Assembly: GCF_023898315.1 (NCBI RefSeq)
Contig: NC_064621.1
Location: 13,018,501 to 13,082,500, forward strand
DNA length: 64,000 nt
Reading direction: 5' to 3'
Source of the DNA: Schistocerca nitens
Lineage: Eukaryota > Arthropoda > Insecta > Orthoptera > Acrididae
The position numbers and the translations under genes are program-made. Below the pieces are notes generated by a model. That model saw only the letters and a program-made list of their open reading frames with translations. It made no database searches and was not told the DNA's origin. Of this stretch, positions 1 to 11,848 are shown piece after piece. Each line of letters starts with the position of its first letter. Position 1 is the stretch's first letter.

Positions 1-1097
1 TGTGTTTCATCGTCAATGTGAAGGTCCAAGGGATACAATAAACCTGCAGAGGTGCATCGGAATGTAAAACTGGTTACACAGGAAACGCTCAAAACATAGA
101 CAGTAAGAAGACTCAGGCTTCTTGTGCATAAGTCGGAATTGTGTCTCTTATATTTAATTCCGATGCAATTTCTGTGTTTCATCGTCAATGTGAAGGTCCA
201 AGGAAACAGTAAACCTGCAGACGTGCATCGGAATATAAAACTGGAGACAGTGGAAACGATCAAAACATTGACAGTAAGAAGACTCAGCCTTCTTGTACTT
301 ATGTCGGCATTGGTCTGTTACATTTACTTCCGATGCAATTTCTGTGTTACATAACAATTTGAAGGTCCAAGGGATACAGTAAACCAGCTGAGGTGCATCG
401 AAATGTAAAACTGGTGACACAGGAAACACTCAAAGCATAGACAGCAAGATGACCCAGTCTTCTTGTACTTAAGACGGCAGTGTGTCTCTTAAATTTAATT
501 CCGATGCAATTTCCGTGTTTCAACGTCAATGTGAAGTTCCAAGGGATACAGTAAACTTGCAGATGTGCATCGGAATGTAAAACTGGTGACACAGAAAACG
601 CTCAAAACATAGACAGAAGGAAGACTCTGTCTTATTGTATTTATGTCTGCATTGTGTCTCATATATTTAATTCCGATGCAATTTCTGTGTTTCATCGTCA
701 ATGTGAAGGTCCAAGGGATACAGTAAACCTGCAGAGGTGCATCGGGATGTAAAACTGGCGACAGAGGAAACGCTCAAAACATAGACATTAAGAAGACTCC
801 GCCTTCTTGTACATAAGTCGGCATTGTGTCCCTTATATTTAATTCCGATGCAATTTCTGTGTTTCATCGTCAATGTGAAGGTCCAAGATATACAGTAAAC
901 CTGCCGAGGTGCATCGGAATGTAAAAATGGTGACACAGGAAACGCTCTAAACATAGACAGTAAGAAGAATCAGCCTTCTTGTACTTACGTCGGCATTGTG
1001 TCTCTTATATTTAATTCCGATGAAATTTCTGTGTTTCATCGTCAATGTGAAGGTCCAAGGTGTACAGTAAACCTGCAGAGGTGCATCGGAATGTAAA
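1..1097 (+). repeat. Segment matching 11158-12254 (interior of the large repeat unit)
   Basis: From base 1 to about 1097 the sequence follows 11158-12254 at a constant 11,157 bp offset, and it also follows 21976-23071. It includes the unusual monomer with GTCCAAGATATACAG and the AAGAAGAATCAG variant of the palindrome. Small differences are visible: TTCCGATGAAATTT near 1016-1026 replaces TTCCGAAAAAATTT of the other two copies. The match ends where GTAAACGTGTGGACAC begins. This suggests that the window opens inside a third, mostly off-window copy of the ~10.8 kb unit. Confidence 0.85.
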
Positions 1098-1550
1098 CGT
1101 GTGGACACAGGTATCTCTAAAAACATAGACAGTAAGAAGACTCAGTCTTGTTGTACTTAAGTCGGCATTGTGTCTGTTATATTTTCTTGCGATGCAATTT
1201 CTGTGTTTCATCGTCAATGTGAAGGTCCAAGGGATACAGTAAACCAGCAGAGGTGCATCGGAATGTAAAAGTGGTGACACAGGAAACGCTCAAACATACA
1301 CGCTACGAAGACTCAGTCTTCTTGTACTTAAGTCGGTAGTGTGTCGCTTACATTTAGTTCCGATGCAATTTCTGTGTTTCATCGTGAATGTGAAGGTCCA
1401 AGGGATACGGCTAACCTGCAGAGGTGCATCGGAATGTAAACCTGGTGACACAGGAAACGCTCAAAACATAGACAGTAAGAAGACTCAGTCTTGTTGTACT
1501 TAAGTCGGCATTGTGTCTGTTATATTTTCTTGCGATGCAATTTCTGTGTT
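1098..1550 (+). repeat. Mosaic of chimeric monomers at the left edge of HOR A
   Basis: This stretch is stitched from pieces that lie elsewhere. About 1096-1165 matches 3840-3920 (GTAAACGTGTGGACACAGG and TATCTCTAAAAAC), then switches to GTCTGTTATATTTTCTTGCG as at 3404-3423. 1261-1440 follows 3492-3671 at a 13-monomer offset. The TTGTTGTACTTAAG to TTTTCTTGCG hybrid then recurs 343 bp later (about 1484-1543). These are footprints of unequal exchange or conversion between non-equivalent monomers. Confidence 0.78.
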
Positions 1551-4500
1551 TCATCGTCAATGTGCAGGTCCAAGGGATACAGTAAACCTGCAGAGGTGCA
1601 TCGGGATGTAAAACTGGCGACAGAGGAAACGCTCAAAACATAGACATTAAGAAGACTCCGCCTTCTTGTACTTACGTCGGCATTGTGTCTCTTATATTTA
1701 ATTCCGATGAAATTTCTGTGTTTCATCGTCAATGTGAAGGTCCAAGGTGTACAGTAAACCTGCAGAGGTGCATCGGAATGTAAAACTGGAGACAGAGGAA
1801 ACGATCAAAACATAGACAGTAAGAAGACTCAGCCTTCTTGTACTTATGTCGGCATTTTGTCTGTTATATTTACTTGCGATGCAATTTCTGTGTTTCATCG
1901 TCAATGTGAAGGTCCAAGGGATACAGTAAACAAGCAGAGGTGCAGCGGAATGTAAAAGTGGTGACACAGGAAACGCTCAAACATGGACCGTAAGAAGACT
2001 CAGTCCTCTTGTACCTAAGTCGGCAGTGTGTCGCTTACATTTAATTCCGATGGAATTCCTGTGTTTCATCGTCAATGTGAAGGTCCTAGGGATACAGTAA
2101 ACCTGCAGAGGTGCATCGGAATGTAAAACTGGTGACACAGGAAACGCTCAAAGCATAGACAGCAAGAAGACTCAGTCTTCTTGTACTTAAGTCGGCAGTG
2201 TGTCTCTTAAATTTAATCTGATGCAATATCCGTGTTTCAACGTCAATGTGAAGTTCCAAGGGATACAGTAAACCAGCAGAGGTGCATCGGAATGTAAAAG
2301 TGGTGACACAGGAATCGCTAAAACATAGATATTAAGAAGACTCAGTCTTGTTGTCGTTAAGTCGTCATTGTGTCTCTTATATTTAATTCCGATGCAATTT
2401 CTGTGTTTCATTGTCAATGTGAAGGTCCAAGGAATACAGTAAATCTGCAGACGTGCATCGGAATGTAAAACTGGAGACAGAGGAAACGATCAAAACATAG
2501 ACAGTAAGAAGACTCAGGCTTCTTGTACTTATGTCGGCATTTTGTCTGTTATATTTACTTGCGATGCAATTTCTGTGTTTCATCGTCAATGTGAAGGTCC
2601 AAGGGATACAGTAAACCAGCAGAGGTGCATCGGAATGTAAAAGTGGTGACACAGGAAACGCTCAAACATGGACAGTAAGAAGACTCAGTCCTATTGTACT
2701 TAAGTCGGCAGTGTGTCGCTTACATTTAATTCCGATGGAATTCCTGTGTTTCATCGTCAATGTGAAGGTCCTAGGGATACAGTAAACCTGCAGAGGTGCA
2801 TCGGAATGTAAAATTGGTGACACAGGAAACGCTCAAAGCATAGACAGCAAGAAGACTCAGTCTTCTTGTACTTAAGTCGGCAGTGTGTCTCTTAAATTTA
2901 ATTCCGATGCAATATCCGTGTTTCAACGTCAATGTGAAGTTCCAAGGGATACAGTAAACCTGCAGATGTGCATCGGAATGTAAAACTGGTGACACAGAAA
3001 ACACTCAAAACATAGACAGAAAGAAGACTCTGTCTTCTTGTACTTAAGTCGGCATTGTGTCTCTTATATTTAATTCCGATGCAATTTCTGTGTTTCATTG
3101 TCAATGTGAAGGTCCAAGGGATACAGTAAACCTGCAGAGGTGCATCGGAATGTAAAACTGGCGACAGAGGAAACGCTCAAAACATAGACAGTAAGAAGAC
3201 TCAGCCTTCTTGTACTTACGTCGGCATTGTGTCTCTTATATTTAATTCCGATGAAATTTCTGTGTTTCATCGTCAATGTGAAGGTCCAAGGTATACAGTA
3301 AACCTGCAGAGGTGCATCGGAATGTAAAACTGGAGACAGAGGAAACGCTCAAAACATAGACAGTAGGAAGACTCAGCCTTCTTGTACTTAAGTCGGCATT
3401 GTGTCTGTTATATTTTCTTGCGATGCAATTTCTGTGTTTCATCGTCAATGTGAAGGTCCAAGGGATACAGTAAACCAGCAGAGGTGCATCGGAATGTAAA
3501 AGTGGTGACACAGGAAACGCTCAAACATACACGCTACGAAGACTCAGTCTTCTTGTACTTAAGTCGGTAGTGTGTCGCTTACATTTAGTTCCGATGCAAT
3601 TTCTGTGTTTCATCGTGAATGTGAAGGTCCAAGGGATACGGCTAACCTGCAGAGGTGCATCGGAATGTAAACCTGGTGACACAGGAAACGCTCAAAACAT
3701 AGACAGTAAGAAGACTCAGGCTTCTTGTACATAAGTCGGAATTGTGTCTATTATATTTACTTCCGATGCAATTTTTGTGTTTCATAACAATTTGAAGGTC
3801 CAAGGGATACAGTAAACCAGCAGAGGTGCATCGGAATGTAAACGTGTGGACACAGGTATCTCTAAAAACATAGACAGTAAGAAGACTCAGTCTTGTTGTA
3901 CTTAAGTCGGCATTGTGTCTCTTATATTTAATTCCGATCCAATTTCCTTGTTTCAACGTCAATTTAAAGTTCCAAGGGATACAGTAAACCTGGAGTGGTT
4001 CATCGAATGTAAAACTGGTGACACAGCAAACGATCAAACCATAGACAGTAAGAGGACTCAGTCTTCTTTTACTTAAGTCGGCATTCTGTCTCTTATATTT
4101 AATGCCGATGCAATTTCTGTGTTTCATCGTCTATGTGAAGGTCCAAGAGATACAGTAAACCTGTAGAGGTGCATCGGAATGTAAACCTGGTGACACAGGA
4201 AACGCTAGGAACCATAGACAGTAAAAAAACTCAGTCTTCTTGTACTTAAGCCGGCATTGTATCTCTTACATTTAATTCCGATGCAATTTCTGTGTTTCAT
4301 CGTCAATGTGAAGGTCCAAGGGATACAATAAACCTATAGAGGTGCATCGGAATGTAAAACTGGTTACACAGGAAACGCTCAAAACATAGACAGTAAGAAG
4401 ACTCAGGCTTCTTGTACATAAGTCGGAATTGTGTCTCTTATATTTAATTCCGATGCAATTTCTGTGTTTCATCGTCAATGTGAAGGTCCAAGGAATACAG

Positions 4501-4982
4501 TAACCCTGCAGACGTGCATCGGAATATAAAACTGGAGACAGTGGAAACGATCAAAACATTGACAGTAAGAAGACTCAGCCTTCTTGTACTTATGTCGGCA
4601 TTGGTCTGTTATATTTACTTCCGATGCAATTTCTGTGTTACATAACAATTTGAAGGTCCAAGGGATACAGTAAACCAGCAGAGGTGCATCGGAATGTAAA
4701 ACTGGTGACACAGGAAACGCTCAAAGCATAGACAGCAAGAAGACCCAGTCTTCTTGTACTTAAGTCGGCAGTGTGTCTCTTAAATTTAATTCCGATGCAA
4801 TTTCCGTGTTTCAACGTCAATGTGAAGTTCCAAGGGATACAGTAAACTTGCAGATGTGCATCGGAATGTAAAACTGGTGACACAGAAAACGCTCAAAACA
4901 TAGACAGAAGGAAGACTCTGTCTTATTGTATTTATGTCTGCATTGTGTCTCATATATTTAATTCCGATGCAATTTCTGTGTT
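1551..4982 (+). repeat. HOR A copy 1 (20 monomers, 3432 bp)
   Basis: This block aligns base for base with 4983-8415. Its first diagnostic monomer has GTGCAGGTCC at 1562 against GTGAAGGTCC in most monomers. It is one base shorter than the later copies because the monomer start at about 2214-2222 reads TTAATCTGATGC, where copies 2 and 3 have TTAATTCCGATGC. Few differences are visible by eye, for example CTGGTGACAC at about 2130 against CTGTTGACAC at 5561. Confidence 0.92.
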
Positions 4983-7900
4983 TCATCGTCAATGTGCAGG
5001 TCCAAGGGATACAGTAAACCTGCAGAGGTGCATCGGGATGTAAAACTGGCGACAGAGGAAACGCTCAAAACATAGACATTAAGAAGACTCCGCCTTCTTG
5101 TACTTACGTCGGCATTGTGTCTCTTATATTTAATTCCGATGAAATTTCTGTGTTTCATCGTCAATGTGAAGGTCCAAGGTGTACAGTAAACCTGCAGAGG
5201 TGCATCGGAATGTAAAACTGGAGACAGAGGAAACGATCAAAACATAGACAGTAAGAAGACTCAGCCTTCTTGTACTTATGTCGGCATTTTGTCTGTTATA
5301 TTTACTTGCGATGCAATTTCTGTGTTTCATCGTCAATGTGAAGGTCCAAGGGATACAGTAAACAAGCAGAGGTGCAGCGGAATGTAAAAGTGGTGACACA
5401 GGAAACGCTCAAACATGGACCGTAAGAAGACTCAGTCCTCTTGTACCTAAGTCGGCAGTGTGTCGCTTACATTTAATTCCGATGGAATTCCTGTGTTTCA
5501 TCGTCAATGTGAAGGTCCTAGGGATACAGTAAACCTGCAGAGGTGCATCGGAATGTAAAACTGTTGACACAGGAAACGCTCAAAGCATAGACAGCAAGAA
5601 GACTCAGTCTTCTTGTACTTAAGTCGGCAGTGTGTCTCTTAAATTTAATTCCGATGCAATATCCGTGTTTCAACGTCAATGTGAAGTTCCAAGGGATACA
5701 GTAAACCAGCAGAGGTGCATCGGAATGTAAAAGTGGTGACACAGGAATCGCTAAAACATAGATATTAAGAAGACTCAGTCTTGTTGTCGTTAAGTCGTCA
5801 TTGTGTCTCTTATATTTAATTCCGATGCAATTTCTGTGTTTCATTGTCAATGTGAAGGTCCAAGGAATACAGTAAATCTGCAGACGTGCATCGGAATGTA
5901 AAACTGGAGACAGAGGAAACGATCAAAACATAGACAGTAAGAAGACTCAGCCTTCTTGTACTTATGTCGGCATTTTGTCTGTTATATTTACTTGCGATGC
6001 AATTTCTGTGTTTCATCGTCAATGTGAAGGTCCAAGGGATACAGTAAACCAGCAGAGGTGCATCGGAATGTAAAAGTGGTGACACAGGAAACGCTCAAAC
6101 ATGGACAGTAAGAAGACTCAGTCCTATTGTACTTAAGTCGGCAGTGTGTCGCTTACATTTAATTCCGATGGAATTCCTGTGTTTCATCGTCAATGTGAAG
6201 GTCCTAGGGATACAGTAAACCTGCAGAGGTGCATCGGAATGTAAAATTGGTGACACAGGAAACGCTCAAAGCATAGACAGCAAGAAGACTCAGTCTTCTT
6301 GTACTTAAGTCGGCAGTGTGTCTCTTAAATTTAATTCCGATGCAATATCCGTGTTTCAACGTCAATGTGAAGTTCCAAGGGATACAGTAAACCTGCAGAT
6401 GTGCATCGGAATGTAAAACTGGTGACACAGAAAACACTCAAAACATAGACAGAAAGAAGACTCTGTCTTCTTGTACTTAAGTCGGCATTGTGTCTCTTAT
6501 ATTTAATTCCGATGCAATTTCTGTGTTTCATTGTCAATGTGAAGGTCCAAGGGATACAGTAAACCTGCAGAGGTGCATCGGAATGTAAAACTGGCGACAG
6601 AGGAAACGCTCAAAACATAGACAGTAAGAAGACTCAGCCTTCTTGTACTTACGTCGGCATTGTGTCTCTTATATTTAATTCCGATGAAATTTCTGTGTTT
6701 CATCGTCAATGTGAAGGTCCAAGGTATACAGTAAACCTGCAGAGGTGCATCGGAATGTAAAACTGGAGACAGAGGAAACGCTCAAAACATAGACAGTAGG
6801 AAGACTCAGCCTTCTTGTACTTAAGTCGGCATTGTGTCTGTTATATTTTCTTGCGATGCAATTTCTGTGTTTCATCGTCAATGTGAAGGTCCAAGGGATA
6901 CAGTAAACCAGCAGAGGTGCATCGGAATGTAAAAGTGGTGACACAGGAAACGCTCAAACATACACGCTACGAAGACTCAGTCTTCTTGTACTTAAGTCGG
7001 TAGTGTGTCGCTTACATTTAGTTCCGATGCAATTTCTGTGTTTCATCGTGAATGTGAAGGTCCAAGGGATACGGCTAACCTGCAGAGGTGCATCGGAATG
7101 TAAACCTGGTGACACAGGAAACGCTCAAAACATAGACAGTAAGAAGACTCAGGCTTCTTGTACATAAGTCGGAATTGTGTCTATTATATTTACTTCCGAT
7201 GCAATTTTTGTGTTTCATAACAATTTGAAGGTCCAAGGGATACAGTAAACCAGCAGAGGTGCATCGGAATGTAAACGTGTGGACACAGGTATCTCTAAAA
7301 ACATAGACAGTAAGAAGACTCAGTCTTGTTGTACTTAAGTCGGCATTGTGTCTCTTATATTTAATTACGATCCAATTTCCTTGTTTCAACGTCAATTTAA
7401 AGTTCCAAGGGATACAGTAAACCTGGAGTGGTTCATCGAATGTAAAACTGGTGACACAGCAAACGATCAAACCATAGACAGTAAGAGGACTCAGTCTTCT
7501 TTTACTTAAGTCGGCATTCTGTCTCTTATATTTAATGCCGATGCAATTTCTGTGTTTCATCGTCTATGTGAAGGTCCAAGAGATACAGTAAACCTGTAGA
7601 GGTGCATCGGAATGTAAACCTGGTGACACAGGAAACGCTAGGAACCATAGACAGTAAAAAAACTCAGTCTTCTTGTACTTAAGCCGGCATTGTATCTCTT
7701 ACATTTAATTCCGATGCAATTTCTGTGTTTCATCGTCAATGTGAAGGTCCAAGGGATACAATAAACCTATAGAGGTGCATCGGAATGTAAAACTGGTTAC
7801 ACAGGAAACGCTCAAAACATAGACAGTAAGAAGACTCAGGCTTCTTGTACATAAGTCGGAATTGTGTCTCTTATATTTAATTCCGATGCAATTTCTGTGT

Positions 7901-8415
7901 TTCATCGTCAATGTGAAGGTCCAAGGAATACAGTAAACCTGCAGACGTGCATCGGAATATAAAACTGGAGACAGTGGAAACGATCAAAACATTGACAGTA
8001 AGAAGACTCAGCCTTCTTGTACTTATGTCGGCATTGGTCTGTTATATTTACTTCCGATGCAATTTCTGTGTTACATAACAATTTGAAGGTCCAAGGGATA
8101 CAGTAAACCAGCAGAGGTGCATCGGAATGTAAAACTGGTGACACAGGAAACGCTCAAAGCATAGACAGCAAGAAGACCCAGTCTTCTTGTACTTAAGTCG
8201 GCAGTGTGTCTCTTAAATTTAATTCCGATGCAATTTCCGTGTTTCAACGTCAATGTGAAGTTCCAAGGGATACAGTAAACTTGCAGATGTGCATCGGAAT
8301 GTAAAACTGGTGACACAGAAAACGCTCAAATCATAGACAGAAGGAAGACTCTGTCTTATTGTATTTATGTCTGCATTGTGTCTCATATATTTAATTCCGA
8401 TGCAATTTCTGTGTT
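4983..8415 (+). repeat. HOR A copy 2 (20 monomers, 3433 bp)
   Basis: Diagnostic variants recur 3433 bp later: GTGCAGGTCC at 4994 and 8427, the ACACGCTACGAAG palindrome variant near 6962 and 10393, and the TTCATAACAATTTG monomers near 7215 and 10648. A private change, TTACGATCC at about 7370, is absent from copies 1 and 3, which read TTCCGATCC. The large 10.8 kb repeat starts inside this copy at 7421. Confidence 0.93.
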
Positions 8416-11400
8416 TCATCGTCAATGTGCAGGTCCAAGGGATACAGTAAACCTGCAGAGGTGCATCGGGATGTAAAACTGGCGACAGAGGAAACGCTCA
8501 AAACATAGACATTAAGAAGACTCCGCCTTCTTGTACTTACGTCGGCATTGTGTCTCTTATATTTAATTCCGATGAAATTTCTGTGTTTCATCGTCAATGT
8601 GAAGGTCCAAGGTGTACAGTAAACCTGCAGAGGTGCATCGGAATGTAAAACTGGAGACAGAGGAAACGATCAAAACATAGACAGTAAGAAGACTCAGCCT
8701 TCTTGTACTTATGTCGGCATTTTGTCTGTTATATTTACTTGCGATGCAATTTCTGTGTTTCATCGTCAATGTGAAGGTCCAAGGGATACAGTAAACAAGC
8801 AGAGGTGCAGCGGAATGTAAAAGTGGTGACACAGGAAACGCTCAAACATGGACCGTAAGAAGACTCAGTCCTCTTGTACCTAAGTCGGCAGTGTGTCGCT
8901 TACATTTAATTCCGATGGAATTCCTGTGTTTCATCGTCAATGTGAAGGTCCTAGGGATACAGTAAACCTGCAGAGGTGCATCGGAATGTAAAACTGGTGA
9001 CACAGGAAACGCTCAAAGCATAGACAGCAAGAAGACTCAGTCTTCTTGTACTTAAGTCGGCAGTGTGTCTCTTAAATTTAATTCCGATGCAATATCCGTG
9101 TTTCAACGTCAATGTGAAGTTCCAAGGGATACAGTAAACCAGCAGAGGTGCATCGGAATGTAAAAGTGGTGACACAGGAATCGCTAAAACATAGATATTA
9201 AGAAGACTCAGTCTTGTTGTCGTTAAGTCGTCATTGTGTCTCTTATATTTAATTCCGATGCAATTTCTGTGTTTCATTGTCAATGTGAAGGTCCAAGGAA
9301 TACAGTAAATCTGCAGACGTGCATCGGAATGTAAAACTGGAGACAGAGGAAACGATCAAAACATAGACAGTAAGAAGACTCAGCCTTCTTGTACTTATGT
9401 CGGCATTTTGTCTGTTATATTTACTTGCGATGCAATTTCTGTGTTTCATCGTCAATGTGAAGGTCCAAGGGATACAGTAAACCAGCAGAGGTGCATCGGA
9501 ATGTAAAAGTGGTGACACAGGAAACGCTCAAACATGGACAGTAAGAAGACTCAGTCCTATTGTACTTAAGTCGGCAGTGTGTCGCTTACATTTAATTCCG
9601 ATGGAATTCCTGTGTTTCATCGTCAATGTGAAGGTCCTAGGGATACAGTAAACCTGCAGAGGTGCATCGGAATGTAAAATTGGTGACACAGGAAACGCTC
9701 AAAGCATAGACAGCAAGAAGAATCAGTCTTCTTGTACTTAAGTCGGCAGTGTGTCTCTTAAATTTAATTCCGATGCAATATCCGTGTTTCAACGTCAATG
9801 TGAAGTTCCAAGGGATACAGTAAACCTGCAGATGTGCATCGGAATGTAAAACTGGTGACACAGAAAACACTCAAAACATAGACAGAAAGAAGACTCTGTC
9901 TTCTTGTACTTAAGTCGGCATTGTGTCTCTTATATTTAATTCCGATGCAATTTCTGTGTTTCATTGTCAATGTGAAGGTCCAAGGGATACAGTAAACCTG
10001 CAGAGGTGCATCGGAATGTAAAACTGGCGACAGAGGAAACGCTCAAAACATAGACAGTAAGAAGACTCAGCCTTCTTGTACTTACGTCGGCATTGTGTCT
10101 CTTATATTTAATTCCGATGAAATTTCTGTGTTTCATCGTCAATGTGAAGGTCCAAGGTATACAGTAAACCTGCAGAGGTGCATCGGAATGTAAAACTGGA
10201 GACAGAGGAAACGCTCAAAACATAGACAGTAGGAAGACTCAGCCTTCTTGTACTTAAGTCGGCATTGTGTCTGTTATATTTTCTTGCGATGCAATTTCTG
10301 TGTTTCATCGTCAATGTGAAGGTCCAAGGGATACAGTAAACCAGCAGAGGTGCATCGGAATGTAAAAGTGGTGACACAGGAAACGCTCAAACATACACGC
10401 TACGAAGACTCAGTCTTCTTGTACTTAAGTCGGTAGTGTGTCGCTTACATTTAGTTCCGATGCAATTTCTGTGTTTCATCGTGAATGTGAAGGTCCAAGG
10501 GATACGGCTAACCTGCAGAGGTGCATCGGAATGTAAACCTGGTGACACAGGAAACGCTCAAAACATAGACAGTAAGAAGACTCAGCCTTCTTGTACATAA
10601 GTCGGAATTGTGTCTATTATATTTACTTCCGATGCAATTTTTGTGTTTCATAACAATTTGAAGGTCCAAGGGATACAGTAAACCAGCAGAGGTGCATCGG
10701 AATGTAAAAGTGGTGACACAGGTATCTCTAAAAACATAGACAGTAAGAAGACTCAGTCTTGTTGTACTTAAGTCGGCATTGTGTCTCTTATATTTAATTC
10801 CGATCCAATTTCCTTGTTTCAACGTCAATGTGAAGTTCCAAGGGATACAGTAAACCTGGAGTGGTTCATCGAATGTAAAACTGGTGACACAGCAAACGAT
10901 CAAACCATAGACAGTAAGAGGACTCAGTCTTCTTTTACTTAAGTCGGCATTCTGTCTCTTATATTTAATGCCGATGCAATTTCTGTGATTCATCGTCTAT
11001 GTGAAGGTCCAAGGGATACAGTAAACCTGTAGAGGTGCATCGGAATGTAAACCTGTTGACACAGGAAACGCTAGGAACGATAAACAGTAAAAAAACTCAG
11101 TCTTCTTGTACTTAAGCCGGCATTGTATCTCTTACATTTAATTCCGATGCAATTTCTGTGTTTCATCGTCAATGTGAAGGTCCAAGGGATACAATAAACC
11201 TGCAGAGGTGCATCGGAATGTAAAACTGGTTACACAGGAAACGCTCAAAACATAGACAGTAAGAAGACTCAGGCTTCTTGTACATAAGTCGGAATTGTGT
11301 CTCTTATATTTAATTCCGATGCAATTTCTGTGTTTCATCGTCAATGTGAAGGTCCAAGGAATACAGTAAACCTGCAGACGTGCATCGGAATATAAAACTG

Positions 11401-11848
11401 GAGACAGTGGAAACGATCAAAACATTGACAGTAAGAAGACTCAGCCTTCTTGTACTTATGACGGCATTGGTCTGTTATATTTATTTCCGATGCAATTTCT
11501 GTGTTACATAACAATTTGAAGGTCCAAGGGATACAGTAAACCAGCAGAGGTGCATGGGAATGTAAAACTGGTGACACAGGAAACGCTCAAAGCATAGACA
11601 GCAAGAAGACCCAGTCTTCTTGTACTTAAGTCGGCAGTGTGTCTCTTAAATTTAATTCCGATGCAATCTCCGTGTTTCAACGTCAATGTGAAGTTCCAAG
11701 GGATACAGTAAACTTGCAGATGTGCATCGGAATGTAAAACTGGTGACACAGAAAACGCTCAAAACATAGACAGAAGGAAGACTCTGTCTTATTGTATTTA
11801 TGTCTGCATTGTGTCTCATATATTTAATTCCGATGCAATTTCTGTGTT
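8416..11848 (+). repeat. HOR A copy 3 (20 monomers, 3433 bp)
   Basis: It aligns with copy 2 at +3433 from its first base. Private differences cluster at its right end, for example CAGCCTTCTT near 10585 where copy 2 has CAGGCTTCTT, and GTAAAAGTGGTGACAC near 10705 where copies 1 and 2 have GTAAACGTGTGGACAC. These private variants reappear at +10,818 near 21.4-21.6 kb. This shows that copy 3 and that segment share a more recent ancestor than copy 3 and copy 2 do in this part. Confidence 0.92.

Noticed and set aside
3642..4127. 161-codon minus-strand frame that recurs with nearly the same peptide at 7075, 10508 and 21326
   Set aside because: The conservation is explained by the near-identity of the HOR and large-repeat copies at DNA level. 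There is no sign of selection on the protein, and a synonymous/nonsynonymous comparison between the copies would decide.
4325..4335. AATAAA polyadenylation hexamer in GGATACAATAAACC variants
   Set aside because: It is a single-base variant of the conserved GGATACAGTAAACC segment in some monomers, with no transcription unit attached.
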